Part shown: piece after piece, positions 50,894 through 59,045 of the stretch
How positions within the stretch are numbered: position 1 is the first letter of the stretch
Layout of the letters: every line of letters begins with the position of its first letter
Assembly (NCBI GenBank): GCA_017446775.1
Contig: JAFSQE010000035.1
Location: 62,001-126,000 of the forward strand
Direction: 5' to 3'
DNA: 64,000 bases
Source: Bacteroidales bacterium
Lineage (GTDB): Bacteria > Bacteroidota > Bacteroidia > Bacteroidales > UBA932
Notes under the pieces: model-generated
The model's input: only the letters and a program-made list of their open reading frames with translations
Told to the model about the DNA's origin: nothing
Databases searched by the model: none
Made by a program: the position numbers and the translations under genes

Positions 50894-53854
50894 ATGAAAA
50901 AGATTCTATTTACCCTGATGTGCGCAGCGTTTGCGTTTTCTGCAGCGGCACAACCCAAAGCAACTGTAAAAGTAGCACTTGTTGACACCCTTACCCGCGA
51001 ACCCGCCGCCTATGCTGCGGTAATACTTGTCTCTGAGACAGACACCACGCAGCAGCATTATGCGCTGGCAGGGCTCGACGGCAAGGCCAAGTTCGAAAGG
51101 ATAGGCTATGGCAAATACACCCTGAGGGCAGAGCTGATGGGTTACGAGAACCTCTCCCGCCCCGTTACTATAGATAAATCCAACGTCAACCTTGGCACCA
51201 TCGCCTTAAAAGAGGATTTCCAGATGCTGCAGGGGGCCACGATATCTGCCGTGGGCAACGCCATCACAATAAAACAGGACACCATAGAATACACGGCATC
51301 GTCGTTTAAGGTCAAGGACAACGCAGTGCTGGCAGACCTGCTCAAGAAACTCCCGGGCATTGAGATCGGCAGCGACGGCAGCATCACCGCCAACGGGGAA
51401 TCGATCAAGAAAATAACCCTCAACGGCAAGACATTCTTTTTGGACGACCCCAGCCTGGCCACTGAGAATATCCCGGTGAACGTGATAGACAAGGTCAAGG
51501 TCATAGACAAGAAATCTGAGCAGGCGCAGTTCAGCGGCATTGAAGACGATGATACTGAAAAGATAATTGACGTGAGCACCTATAAGGGAATGTTCGACGG
51601 CTGGTTCAGCAACGTTTCCGGAGGACTTGGCCGCGACATGCGCTCCGAACCCGATGCCGACAGCAAGTTTGCCCTCTCCAACGACCTCCGCTACCAGGGC
51701 AACGGCATTATCGGCCGCTTCAACGAGGTGGACCAGCTGGCATTGGTGGCCAACGGCAACAACACCAACAGTTTTGGCGGATTCGGCCCGGGCGGCCCCG
51801 GCGGTTTTGGAGGGATGAAGGGTATCAACGACAACTGGATGGCGGGCGTGAACTACGGCACATCCCGCGTCAAGGACCTCGAGGCCAACATCAGTGCAGA
51901 GTATGGCCAGCGCAAGAGCGACGTGCAGAGTAAAGACGAGAAGATAACCTATGTGAACGACGGAGACGACCTCAGTACCTCTTCCGACAGCAAATCCAAC
52001 ACCGCAAACCAGTTTGTAGAGGCCGGAGCAGAGCTGAGCTACACCCCCGAGGGGACCCGCATCTTCTTCAGGCCCCGCTTCAACCTTGAGTGGAACACCA
52101 CCGACAAGAGCAACAGCAGCTCCACAGATGATATCTACTCGCAACAGCTCAACGACTCGCGCTCTTACTCCTATGGCCTGAGCCAGAGCCGCACCGCCGA
52201 CGGCCGCTTTATGATAGGCCAGCGCATAGGCCGTCCGGGCCGCACCATCACCCTGGGCGGACGTTACAGCTTCTCCGACAGCCAGAGCGATGCCAAGGAG
52301 TTCTCCATTACCAATTATTACTCCAAGCAGACAGAGCCCACCCTGCTGGACCAGTATTCCCACACCGATTCCAGGAGCATGAGCCTGAACGGCAACCTGG
52401 AATACACAGAGCCGCTTAGCGACAACTGGTTCCTGAGTGCCCAGTACCGCATCAGCTATTCCCACAGCAACTCTGTAAAGAATACATACGATTACGCCCT
52501 CACTCCGCATACTGCCGATAATACCGACTTCATCCACACCATGGACGACAAGGGCGATTACAGCGTGCCTAACACATATTACAGCAGCAGCGTAGACAAC
52601 CTGTTCATCACCCATCAGGCGGGCCTTCTGATGCAATACCAGAAAGACAAGAACTTCATCCAGTTTGGTGCATCGCTGCAGCCCACATACAACGAGACAT
52701 ACACCGTCAAGTATGGCAAAGAGAGCAAGGTACCTGGGGAATGGCTGTTCAACTGGTCGCCCGAGGTACGCGCCAGGGTGACATTCAGCCCCACCACAAA
52801 CCTGCGGGCTTTCTACAACGGCCGCTCTTCGCAGCCCTCCACGGCACGCATGCAGCCGATTCTGGATGTATCAAACCCTACAGCCATCACCACCGGTAAT
52901 GCATACCTTCTCCCCTCTTTCACACACACGGCGAGAATCCGCTTTGCCACCAACAACAAATACACCTTCTCTTCGCTCAATGTCGGGATGTGGTTCAACT
53001 ACGGCCTCAACAGCGTGGTTACCGCCAGCTGGTTCGACCGCAACGGTGTGAGCTACTCTGTGCCGGTGAATGCCAAGAAGCCGTCCCAGTCCATCAACGC
53101 CAACGTGATGTACAACACACCCATCGCACGGTCAAGCTTCTCGATAGCATCCAACACCCGCGGTTCGTTTACCAATGCTATCAGCTACCAGAACGTCACT
53201 GCCCGTGAAGGACTTGTTGCTGCCGATTTTAATTACGACGAATTTATGAAGGAGTTCTGGGGCGCTACCTCCGGTGGCGAAGTTGACCCCAGCGGCAGCC
53301 GTTTCTACAGCGGCGAGAGCGGCTTTGGCGAGAGTAAGACGACCTCGTACAGCGTTACAGAAGATCTGAGCCTGCGCTACAACGGCGACAACCTGTATGC
53401 TTCTGTCGGCGGAATGGTCCGCTACAACAACGCACTGTATTCGCTCAACTCTGCTGCGGACAAGCATACCCTCGACAATTCGGTGTCGGCTTCTTTCGTC
53501 TGGACGCTTTGGGATAAGCTGGAGCTGAGCAGCGATGCCAGCTACACCTTCTACCGCGGTTATTCAGAGGGCTACAACGACCCTGAACTTATCTGGAACG
53601 CCGGTATCAGCTACCGCCTGGGCAGTTTCTCGCTGGCGGCAAATGCATACGACCTGCTGGAGCAGAGCAAGAGCATCTCCCGCACCATGAACGAGAACTA
53701 CCTGCTGGACAGCTGGAGCAACCGTCTTGGGCGCTACGTAATATTCAAGCTCACTTACACGTTTGGTAAATTCGCCGGCCCCAAGGGCGGTCGCGGAGGC
53801 TTTGGTGGCCCCGGCGGTGGCAGAGGCGGATTTGGCGGCGGCCCCAGGTTCTAA
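50894..53854 (+). CDS. Outer-membrane beta-barrel protein with carboxypeptidase-like domain
   Basis: A 986-residue protein: signal peptide MKKILFTLMCAAFAFSAAAQ, a CarboxypepD_reg-like domain (KVALVDTLTREPAAYAAVIL to about residue 105), a plug-like region (SVKDNAVLADLLKKLPGIEI-type), and a long beta-barrel of the outer-membrane protein family 3 type. No SusD-like partner is next to it. Glycine-rich stretches occur in an internal loop (GGFGPGGPGGFGGMKG) and at the C-terminus (GGRGGFGGPGGGRGGFGGGP), the latter replacing the usual aromatic barrel-closing end, although it still ends in Arg-Phe. Substrate unknown. Start at MKKILF is favoured by the promoter. Confidence 0.85.
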   Translation: MKKILFTLMCAAFAFSAAAQPKATVKVALVDTLTREPAAYAAVILVSETDTTQQHYALAGLDGKAKFERIGYGKYTLRAELMGYENLSRPVTIDKSNVNLGTIALKEDFQMLQGATISAVGNAITIKQDTIEYTASSFKVKDNAVLADLLKKLPGIEIGSDGSITANGESIKKITLNGKTFFLDDPSLATENIPVNVIDKVKVIDKKSEQAQFSGIEDDDTEKIIDVSTYKGMFDGWFSNVSGGLGRDMRSEPDADSKFALSNDLRYQGNGIIGRFNEVDQLALVANGNNTNSFGGFGPGGPGGFGGMKGINDNWMAGVNYGTSRVKDLEANISAEYGQRKSDVQSKDEKITYVNDGDDLSTSSDSKSNTANQFVEAGAELSYTPEGTRIFFRPRFNLEWNTTDKSNSSSTDDIYSQQLNDSRSYSYGLSQSRTADGRFMIGQRIGRPGRTITLGGRYSFSDSQSDAKEFSITNYYSKQTEPTLLDQYSHTDSRSMSLNGNLEYTEPLSDNWFLSAQYRISYSHSNSVKNTYDYALTPHTADNTDFIHTMDDKGDYSVPNTYYSSSVDNLFITHQAGLLMQYQKDKNFIQFGASLQPTYNETYTVKYGKESKVPGEWLFNWSPEVRARVTFSPTTNLRAFYNGRSSQPSTARMQPILDVSNPTAITTGNAYLLPSFTHTARIRFATNNKYTFSSLNVGMWFNYGLNSVVTASWFDRNGVSYSVPVNAKKPSQSINANVMYNTPIARSSFSIASNTRGSFTNAISYQNVTAREGLVAADFNYDEFMKEFWGATSGGEVDPSGSRFYSGESGFGESKTTSYSVTEDLSLRYNGDNLYASVGGMVRYNNALYSLNSAADKHTLDNSVSASFVWTLWDKLELSSDASYTFYRGYSEGYNDPELIWNAGISYRLGSFSLAANAYDLLEQSKSISRTMNENYLLDSWSNRLGRYVIFKLTYTFGKFAGPKGGRGGFGGPGGGRGGFGGGPRF

Positions 53855-53872
53855 CCACGGACTCACCCCATG

Positions 53873-53921
53873 CATGAAAGTCCTGCTCCATGACCTTCGG
53901 TCGGATGCAGGACTTTTCATG
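53873..53921. terminator. Bidirectional terminator after the outer-membrane protein gene
   Basis: CATGAAAGTCCTGC (53873-53886) pairs with GCAGGACTTTTCATG (53907-53921) with one bulge, enclosing a small GACC-TTC-GGTC hairpin. It lies between two convergent genes and has A/T-rich stem bases on both sides. Confidence 0.65.
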
Positions 53922-53949
53922 TTACGGGATAATTATGCCGCAACAAAAC

Positions 53950-55170
53950 CTAGAACAGCGCGAACAACTGCGATGCGAGTATGCCCAGGTAATTGCCGAC
54001 GGCGAAACCGATAATCCCCACGGTGATACCGGGTACAAGCACCTTGCGGTTCTTCATGGCGCTGGTCATCATAGGCACGAACGGCGGCGAATTAATCAGC
54101 GAGACGCTGGTCACAATCATCATATCAGCCTCGATCTTAAGCAGGATCGAGAGCAGGAACTGCAGCAGCAGAGAGCCAAAGATGATGCACACCAAAAACA
54201 GCAGCGTGTAGAGTTCCTGGCCAAAATTAAGCTTGGTGACATCTGCCATGGATGCCACGGCAATAGAAAATATATAAATCAGATACAGGCCGATATTATA
54301 ACTGAAGGTGAGCTTGCGTACCGGCTTGAGGAAAGAAGCCACGATTGCTGCGGTGGTAAGGCCAAGTATGAATACCGGCATAAACCAGCCTGCCCCGAAA
54401 GAACCGGTGACAGTCTTGAGCGTAACCGGTTCGCCCTGGATCAGGGCCAGTACGATACCAACCAGCGCAACTATCAGCACAGACACGACAAGGCAACTGA
54501 TAACCGCCAGCAATATCTTGAATATCTGGCCGACACCACGCGCCGACCAGAGCCCGCGATAGTTATTCTCTTCCATCACTGCCTCTCCAGTAGAATAATC
54601 TGCCCCTTCTTGTTTGGAAGGCTCGGTGTGAGGCAGAACCTTGCGGAACCACTTGATACCGATGCTGAGCAGGAACACAAAGTAGAGGAAGCAGATGAGC
54701 ATATCGTATGAATTGAGCAGCACATAGCGTTCTTCCGGGAAATTGAGCGCCATCTTGAGTGCCGCCATATTGATAGTTCCGCCCGTCTCGCAGCCCACCA
54801 GCAGACCGGCCACCTTGGGGCCGTCGACCATCTTTGAGCCAAAGAGCAGATAACCCATCACGGTGGCCACAACCACCGCAATCAAGCCCGCCAGCAGCGA
54901 CTTGCCCACACCCTTCATATCCTTGAAATTGAACTGGCAGCCAAAGAGCATCATCGGCAGCGCCAGCGGAATCATGATGGTGGTAATCTTGTCCTTGAGT
55001 GCGAATGTCGCATCATTATTCAATCCGGGGATCTGACCCAGCAACACGCCGATGATATAGAGGATAAGTATCGGCCCGATCTTGCCCAGAAAGTTCACCT
55101 TCTTGCAAAGCCAGAGCACCACTGCCGGCATAAAGATGAAGATAAGGGCGTAAAGAATTACAGTAAACAT
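53950..55170 (-). CDS. DUF819 family membrane protein
   Basis: A 406-residue membrane protein with about eleven spans. GCETGGTINMAAL and NSPPFVPMM are loops that recur in the two halves, suggesting an inverted-repeat transporter fold. This matches DUF819 (YjcL-like), a transporter-like family without known substrate. A cytoplasmic loop near residues 180-205 is hydrophilic (HTEPSKQEGADYSTGEAVME). It is 15 bases downstream of the CaCA exchanger gene on the same strand. Confidence 0.85.
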   Translation of the reverse strand: MFTVILYALIFIFMPAVVLWLCKKVNFLGKIGPILILYIIGVLLGQIPGLNNDATFALKDKITTIMIPLALPMMLFGCQFNFKDMKGVGKSLLAGLIAVVVATVMGYLLFGSKMVDGPKVAGLLVGCETGGTINMAALKMALNFPEERYVLLNSYDMLICFLYFVFLLSIGIKWFRKVLPHTEPSKQEGADYSTGEAVMEENNYRGLWSARGVGQIFKILLAVISCLVVSVLIVALVGIVLALIQGEPVTLKTVTGSFGAGWFMPVFILGLTTAAIVASFLKPVRKLTFSYNIGLYLIYIFSIAVASMADVTKLNFGQELYTLLFLVCIIFGSLLLQFLLSILLKIEADMMIVTSVSLINSPPFVPMMTSAMKNRKVLVPGITVGIIGFAVGNYLGILASQLFALF

Positions 55171-55185
55171 ATCAGTATAGTTAGA

Positions 55186-56139
55186 TTATGCAAGAACAAA
55201 GAGATATATGTACGCGAAATATAGCACGATAAAAATCAAGCCCTTGTAGCGGGAAAGCACGTTGCGGCGCGGCAGCATGGCGCTAAGGCAAAGCAGCAGC
55301 GCCACCGCAATAAGTATTATGAATCCCTCCAGGTTCACTGCATCCACCACAAGCGGACGGGCCAGCGCGCTGCAACCCAGAATCAGCAGGATATTGCTCA
55401 CGTTGGAACCGAGGATATTGCCAAGGGCCAGCTGGTTGCGTTTTTTGACCGCTGCCACGATGCAGGTGACCAACTCCGGGAGCGAAGTGCCGCACGCCAT
55501 AAAGGTGATGGCAATCACCGTCTCGGATACTTTAAGGGCGCGGGCAATCTCGATGCCTTTGTCCACAAACAGATGTCCGCCAGATGCAAGAGCGGCGATG
55601 CCGCCCAATACCATCAATATCAAAAGCCAGAGCGGTCTACTTTGGGATGATGGCTGGTCGTCTTGCGGTGTAGTTTTTCCGCTGCGGAATGTCAGGAAAA
55701 GATATCCGGCAAAAAGCAGCAGGAAAAGCAACCCCTCCAGACGCGATATCACAAGCGACTCGTACGGACGGATTGCAATTGGAAGATATGCGAACAGTAA
55801 CAGCACGACCGTGGCCATCGTGTTCAGATGCATATCGCGCCTGAGATTATCTTTTGTGAACTGGATGGGATTTATCAACGCGGTAACGCCCAGAATCAGC
55901 AGCGTATTGAACATATTGCTGCCGGTGATGTTGCCGATTGCAATCCCTGCACTGCCCTTGATGCTGCCCAGCAGGCTCACGGTGAGTTCAGGCATTGATG
56001 TACCGATGCCAACGATACACACGCCGATTACGAATTCCGATACGTTGAAGCGCTTTGCAATACCGCTGGCGCCCTCTACCAACCACGAGGCACCCAGCAG
56101 CGTGAGAAAGATTCCCACTATGAACCACACATACATCAT
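55186..56139 (-). CDS. Calcium/sodium antiporter, CaCA family (YrbG-like)
   Basis: A 317-residue membrane protein with ten spans and the duplicated alpha repeats of cation exchangers: GIGTSMPELTVSLLGSIKGS in the first half and ACGTSLPELVTCIVAAVKKR in the second, each followed by the helix with IGNITGSNMFNTLLILG or LGNILGSNVSNILLILG. These repeats bind the exchanged cation. Such proteins swap Na+ or H+ for Ca2+. Operon with the DUF819 gene; gdhA is divergent. Confidence 0.93.
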   Translation of the reverse strand: MMYVWFIVGIFLTLLGASWLVEGASGIAKRFNVSEFVIGVCIVGIGTSMPELTVSLLGSIKGSAGIAIGNITGSNMFNTLLILGVTALINPIQFTKDNLRRDMHLNTMATVVLLLFAYLPIAIRPYESLVISRLEGLLFLLLFAGYLFLTFRSGKTTPQDDQPSSQSRPLWLLILMVLGGIAALASGGHLFVDKGIEIARALKVSETVIAITFMACGTSLPELVTCIVAAVKKRNQLALGNILGSNVSNILLILGCSALARPLVVDAVNLEGFIILIAVALLLCLSAMLPRRNVLSRYKGLIFIVLYFAYIYLFVLA

Positions 56140-56293
56140 ACGCAGTCAAATATCAAACTAAGTAACGAATTATTTGTCATAAACACAAAAAAATCAATCT
56201 GGTTCGCCTCTATAACTTACAATTTGTAACATGTTGAAAAATGCGTTAAAAACTATTTTAGAGGGGGTTATTATGATATTTAAATAAAACATT

Positions 56294-56301
56294 TATATTT
56301 G
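56294..56301 (+). promoter_or_regulatory. Candidate -7 box for gdhA
   Basis: TATATTTG, full TAnnTTTG match, 45 bases before the gdhA ATG. A TTATG near 56271-56275 is a weak -33 element. The rest of the 207-base gap (56140-56346) is AT-rich without a gene. Confidence 0.5.
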
Positions 56302-56346
56302 CGGTTGATAATTGCAACAAATCAATAAACAGATAATTCAGAACCT

Positions 56347-57696
56347 ATGACAGCAAAAGAGTATGCAGACAAGCTAATGGCCGATGTCATTGCCAAGAAC
56401 CCCGGCGAGAAGGAGTTCCATCAGGCCGTCAAGGAGGTCGTAGAGAGCGTCGCTCCCATGATTGTAGAGAATCCCCAGCTGATGAAGCTGAAAGTTATGG
56501 AGCGCATCGTGGAGCCCGAGAGGGTTGTGATGTTCCGAGTCCCCTGGGTTTCCGACTCCGGAGAGGTAATGATAAACAAAGGCTACCGTATCCAGATGAA
56601 CAGCGCCATTGGCCCGTACAAGGGGGGCGTACGTTTCCACCCCAGTGTCAATCTCAGCATTTTGAAGTTCCTTGCATTTGAGCAGACCTTCAAGAACAGC
56701 CTCACTACCCTTCCGATGGGTGGCGGCAAGGGCGGCAGCGACTTTGACCCCAAGGGTAAATCAGATATGGAGGTGATGCGTTTCTGCCAGAGCTTCATTA
56801 CCGAGCTGTATCGCCATATCGGCCCCGATACCGATGTCCCCGCAGGTGATATCGGTGTGGGCGGCCGCGAGGTTGCATTCATGTTTGGCCAGTACAAGCG
56901 TCTGGCAAACGAATTCACAGGCACATTCACAGGCAAGGGGCTCAGCTTTGGCGGTTCCCTTATCCGCCCCGAGGCCACCGGCTACGGCGCATGCTACTTT
57001 GGCCAGTCTATGCTTGCCACCCGCGGCGAGAGCTACAAGGGCAAGGTGGTGGCCATATCCGGCAGCGGCAATGTGGCACAGTATGCGGCACAGAAGGCAA
57101 CGGCCCTTGGTGCCAAAGTCGTAACCCTGTCCGATTCCAACGGCTTTATCTACGATCCCGACGGAATCGACGAAGAGAAACTTGCATATGTATTTATGCT
57201 CAAGAACGTCCAGAGAGGCCGTATCCGCGAGTATGCCGACAAGTATCCCTCTGCCACCTACACCGCAAACGAGCGCCCCTGGAGCGTGAAGTGCGACATT
57301 GCGATGCCTTGCGCAACCCAGAACGAACTCAATGCAGAGCAGGCACAGATGCTGATAAACAATGGCTGCAAGTGCGTGGTAGAGGGTGCCAACATGCCCA
57401 CCACTCCGGAGGCAATCGCAGTCTTCCAGAATGCCAAGATCCTCTACTCTCCCGGTAAGGCATCCAACGCCGGCGGCGTTGCAACATCCGGCCTGGAGAT
57501 GACCCAGAACTCCATGCGTCTTGGCTGGAGCAAAGAAGAGGTAGACGAGAAACTCAAGGGGATCATGGCCAATATCCACGCCCGCTGCGTAGAGTTTGGC
57601 ACCGAGCCCGACGGCTATATCAACTACGTCAAGGGTGCCAACATCGCCGGTTTCATGAAGGTGGCCGACGCTATGCTCGCCCAGGGAATCGTATAA
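56347..57696 (+). CDS. gdhA: NADP-specific glutamate dehydrogenase
   Basis: Reversible amination of 2-oxoglutarate. The 449-residue hexameric-type enzyme has MNSAIGPYKGGVRFHPSVNL, the catalytic lysine segment LPMGGGKGGSDFDPKGKSD, and a Rossmann domain with ISGSGNVAQYAAQKATALGA. Length is usual for the assimilatory type (444-450). Single-gene unit with its own promoter box and a strong terminator after it. Together with gltB and glnN it completes the set of ammonia-assimilating enzymes. Confidence 0.96.
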   Translation: MTAKEYADKLMADVIAKNPGEKEFHQAVKEVVESVAPMIVENPQLMKLKVMERIVEPERVVMFRVPWVSDSGEVMINKGYRIQMNSAIGPYKGGVRFHPSVNLSILKFLAFEQTFKNSLTTLPMGGGKGGSDFDPKGKSDMEVMRFCQSFITELYRHIGPDTDVPAGDIGVGGREVAFMFGQYKRLANEFTGTFTGKGLSFGGSLIRPEATGYGACYFGQSMLATRGESYKGKVVAISGSGNVAQYAAQKATALGAKVVTLSDSNGFIYDPDGIDEEKLAYVFMLKNVQRGRIREYADKYPSATYTANERPWSVKCDIAMPCATQNELNAEQAQMLINNGCKCVVEGANMPTTPEAIAVFQNAKILYSPGKASNAGGVATSGLEMTQNSMRLGWSKEEVDEKLKGIMANIHARCVEFGTEPDGYINYVKGANIAGFMKVADAMLAQGIV

Positions 57697-57726
57697 ACGA
57701 TCTAAGCTGGCGCCGAGGCTGCCGGC

Positions 57727-57768
57727 AAACAAAAAGAGGTGACCCGTTTGGATCACCTCTTTTTGTTT
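57727..57768. terminator. Bidirectional terminator between gdhA and the isomerase-like gene
   Basis: Perfect 16-pair inverted repeat, AAACAAAAAGAGGTGA (57727-57742) with TCACCTCTTTTTGTTT (57753-57768), ten-base loop. A and T runs on both sides make it work for both convergent genes. Confidence 0.9.
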
Positions 57769-57791
57769 AAGGAAGTTTTAATCTGTTCAGT

Positions 57792-58940
57792 TTATTCGCA
57801 GCAGGATTTCTCGCACCCTTCTGCCTTGTCGCACTTGTCGCATGCGGACTTCTCGCACTCGGCCTCGTGCTTCTCGCAGCAATCGGCTTTCTCTTTATCG
57901 CAGCAATCTTTCTTGCCACAGCACTTGTGCTCGCACTCAGCTTCGTGCTTGTCGCAACAATCCTTCTTGCCCTCTTTGCAGCAGTCACCTTCGTCCTTCT
58001 TGCAGCATTCTTTCTTACCATCTTTGCAGCAGTCGCCGGGGCACATCATGTGGTGCAGGTTGCAGAGACTCTTCCTGATGCTCTGCATAGGGGTCAGACC
58101 CATGCTGGGCTCGTCCTGCTCTACGATAATCCACTGGCTGCCGGCATCCTTGAATGCTTCAAGCAGTGCAGGGACATCCTGCACGCCGCAGCCGACGGGA
58201 CGGAATTCAAATGCGCTCTTGGGCTGCTCTGCCTCACCCTCGATTCCGATAAGGGCATAGGGGTCGCCCTCCTTTGCACCTTCAAAGAAATAATCCTTGA
58301 AGTGAACGACGGGTGCGCGGCCACTGTATTTGCGCAGGTATTCTGCGGGCTCGACGCCTGCATATTTCACCCAGCAGAGGTCAAGCTCTGTCTGCAGCAG
58401 TTCAGCGGGAACGTTTTCATAGAGGTAATCGAGACCGTAAGTGCCATCTTCAAGAGTCTTGAACTCAAAGTCGTGGTTGTGGTAAAGCAGGGTCATACCA
58501 GCATCCTTGACTTTGGCGCCAACCTCTGCGATAGCCTTTACAGTTGCCTCAAACTGCTCTGCTCCGGGACGCAGTTCGTCGGGCAGATAGGGAACAGCGA
58601 TAAACTTGCAGCCGATTGTCTTGTAGGCATTGATAACGGCATCGATATCGGCAGTCATGTCTGCCAGGGGGACGTGTGCAGAGATCGGGTTCAGTTCGAG
58701 CTCTTCGCACCATGCCTTTACCTGCTCGGGGGTATTGCCAAAAAGACCGGCGAATTCTACGCCGTCGTAGCCCATCTCTTTAACGGCCTTGAGTGTGCCG
58801 TAGAAGTCAGCAGCCATATCGCCGCGCACGCTGTAGAGCTGCACGCCGATGGGGGTCTTCTCTTCTTTGGGAGCGTTCTTGCAGGAAACTGCCATAACAG
58901 CCGCAAGTGCTATTACGAGAAAGAATTTAAGTGTTTTCAT
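57792..58940 (-). CDS. Sugar phosphate isomerase/epimerase-like lipoprotein with Cys-rich tail
   Basis: A 382-residue lipoprotein: leader MKTLKFFLVIALAAVMAVSC, Cys20 lipid site. Residues 30-297 are a xylose-isomerase-like TIM barrel (IGVQLYSVRGDMA, MGYDGVEFAGLFG, TLLYHNHDFEF, VVHFKDYFF, IIVEQDEPS), which in this family often isomerises or epimerises sugars with a divalent metal. Residues 298-382 are an added tail of 85 residues with 22 cysteines, in repeated units such as DCCKDGKKECCKK, DCCDKHEAECE and DCCEKHEAECE, rich also in Lys, Asp, Glu. It looks like a metal-binding, metallothionein-like segment. The protein would sit in the periplasm or on the outer membrane. Confidence 0.88.
   Translation of the reverse strand: MKTLKFFLVIALAAVMAVSCKNAPKEEKTPIGVQLYSVRGDMAADFYGTLKAVKEMGYDGVEFAGLFGNTPEQVKAWCEELELNPISAHVPLADMTADIDAVINAYKTIGCKFIAVPYLPDELRPGAEQFEATVKAIAEVGAKVKDAGMTLLYHNHDFEFKTLEDGTYGLDYLYENVPAELLQTELDLCWVKYAGVEPAEYLRKYSGRAPVVHFKDYFFEGAKEGDPYALIGIEGEAEQPKSAFEFRPVGCGVQDVPALLEAFKDAGSQWIIVEQDEPSMGLTPMQSIRKSLCNLHHMMCPGDCCKDGKKECCKKDEGDCCKEGKKDCCDKHEAECEHKCCGKKDCCDKEKADCCEKHEAECEKSACDKCDKAEGCEKSCCE
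57795..58040 (-). repeat. Imperfect tandem repeats coding for the CC-rich tail
   Basis: The DNA repeats short units that give CC flanked by Lys/Asp/Glu. Two longer near-identical copies encode CCDKHEAECE and CCEKHEAECE. The arrangement suggests growth by slippage or local duplication and could vary in number between strains. Confidence 0.7.
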
Positions 58941-58985
58941 AGTATTGATGTTTTAGTAAATAAATGTTTCGCAATTAAGGCGGTA

Positions 58986-59002
58986 CAAAATTAGTATTTT
59001 TG
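58986..59002. promoter_or_regulatory. Divergent -7 boxes for the isomerase-like gene and lysC
   Basis: TAATTTTG on the minus strand (58986-58993) and TATTTTTG on the plus strand (58995-59002) both match TAnnTTTG, almost touching. Plus-strand -33 candidate TTTC at 58968-58971 is imperfect. Confidence 0.45.
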
Positions 59003-59045
59003 ATAATAATTACTACTTTCGTCAGTTGAAACAGGAACGTATTTT

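Noticed and set aside
51206-52636. 476-codon minus open frame inside the outer-membrane protein gene
   Set aside because: The plus strand gives a signal peptide, plug and barrel; the minus frame is a shadow.
57795-58040. CRISPR-like array in the repeated CC-tail DNA
   Set aside because: Repeats are short, imperfect and in coding frame, with no unique spacers and no cas genes.
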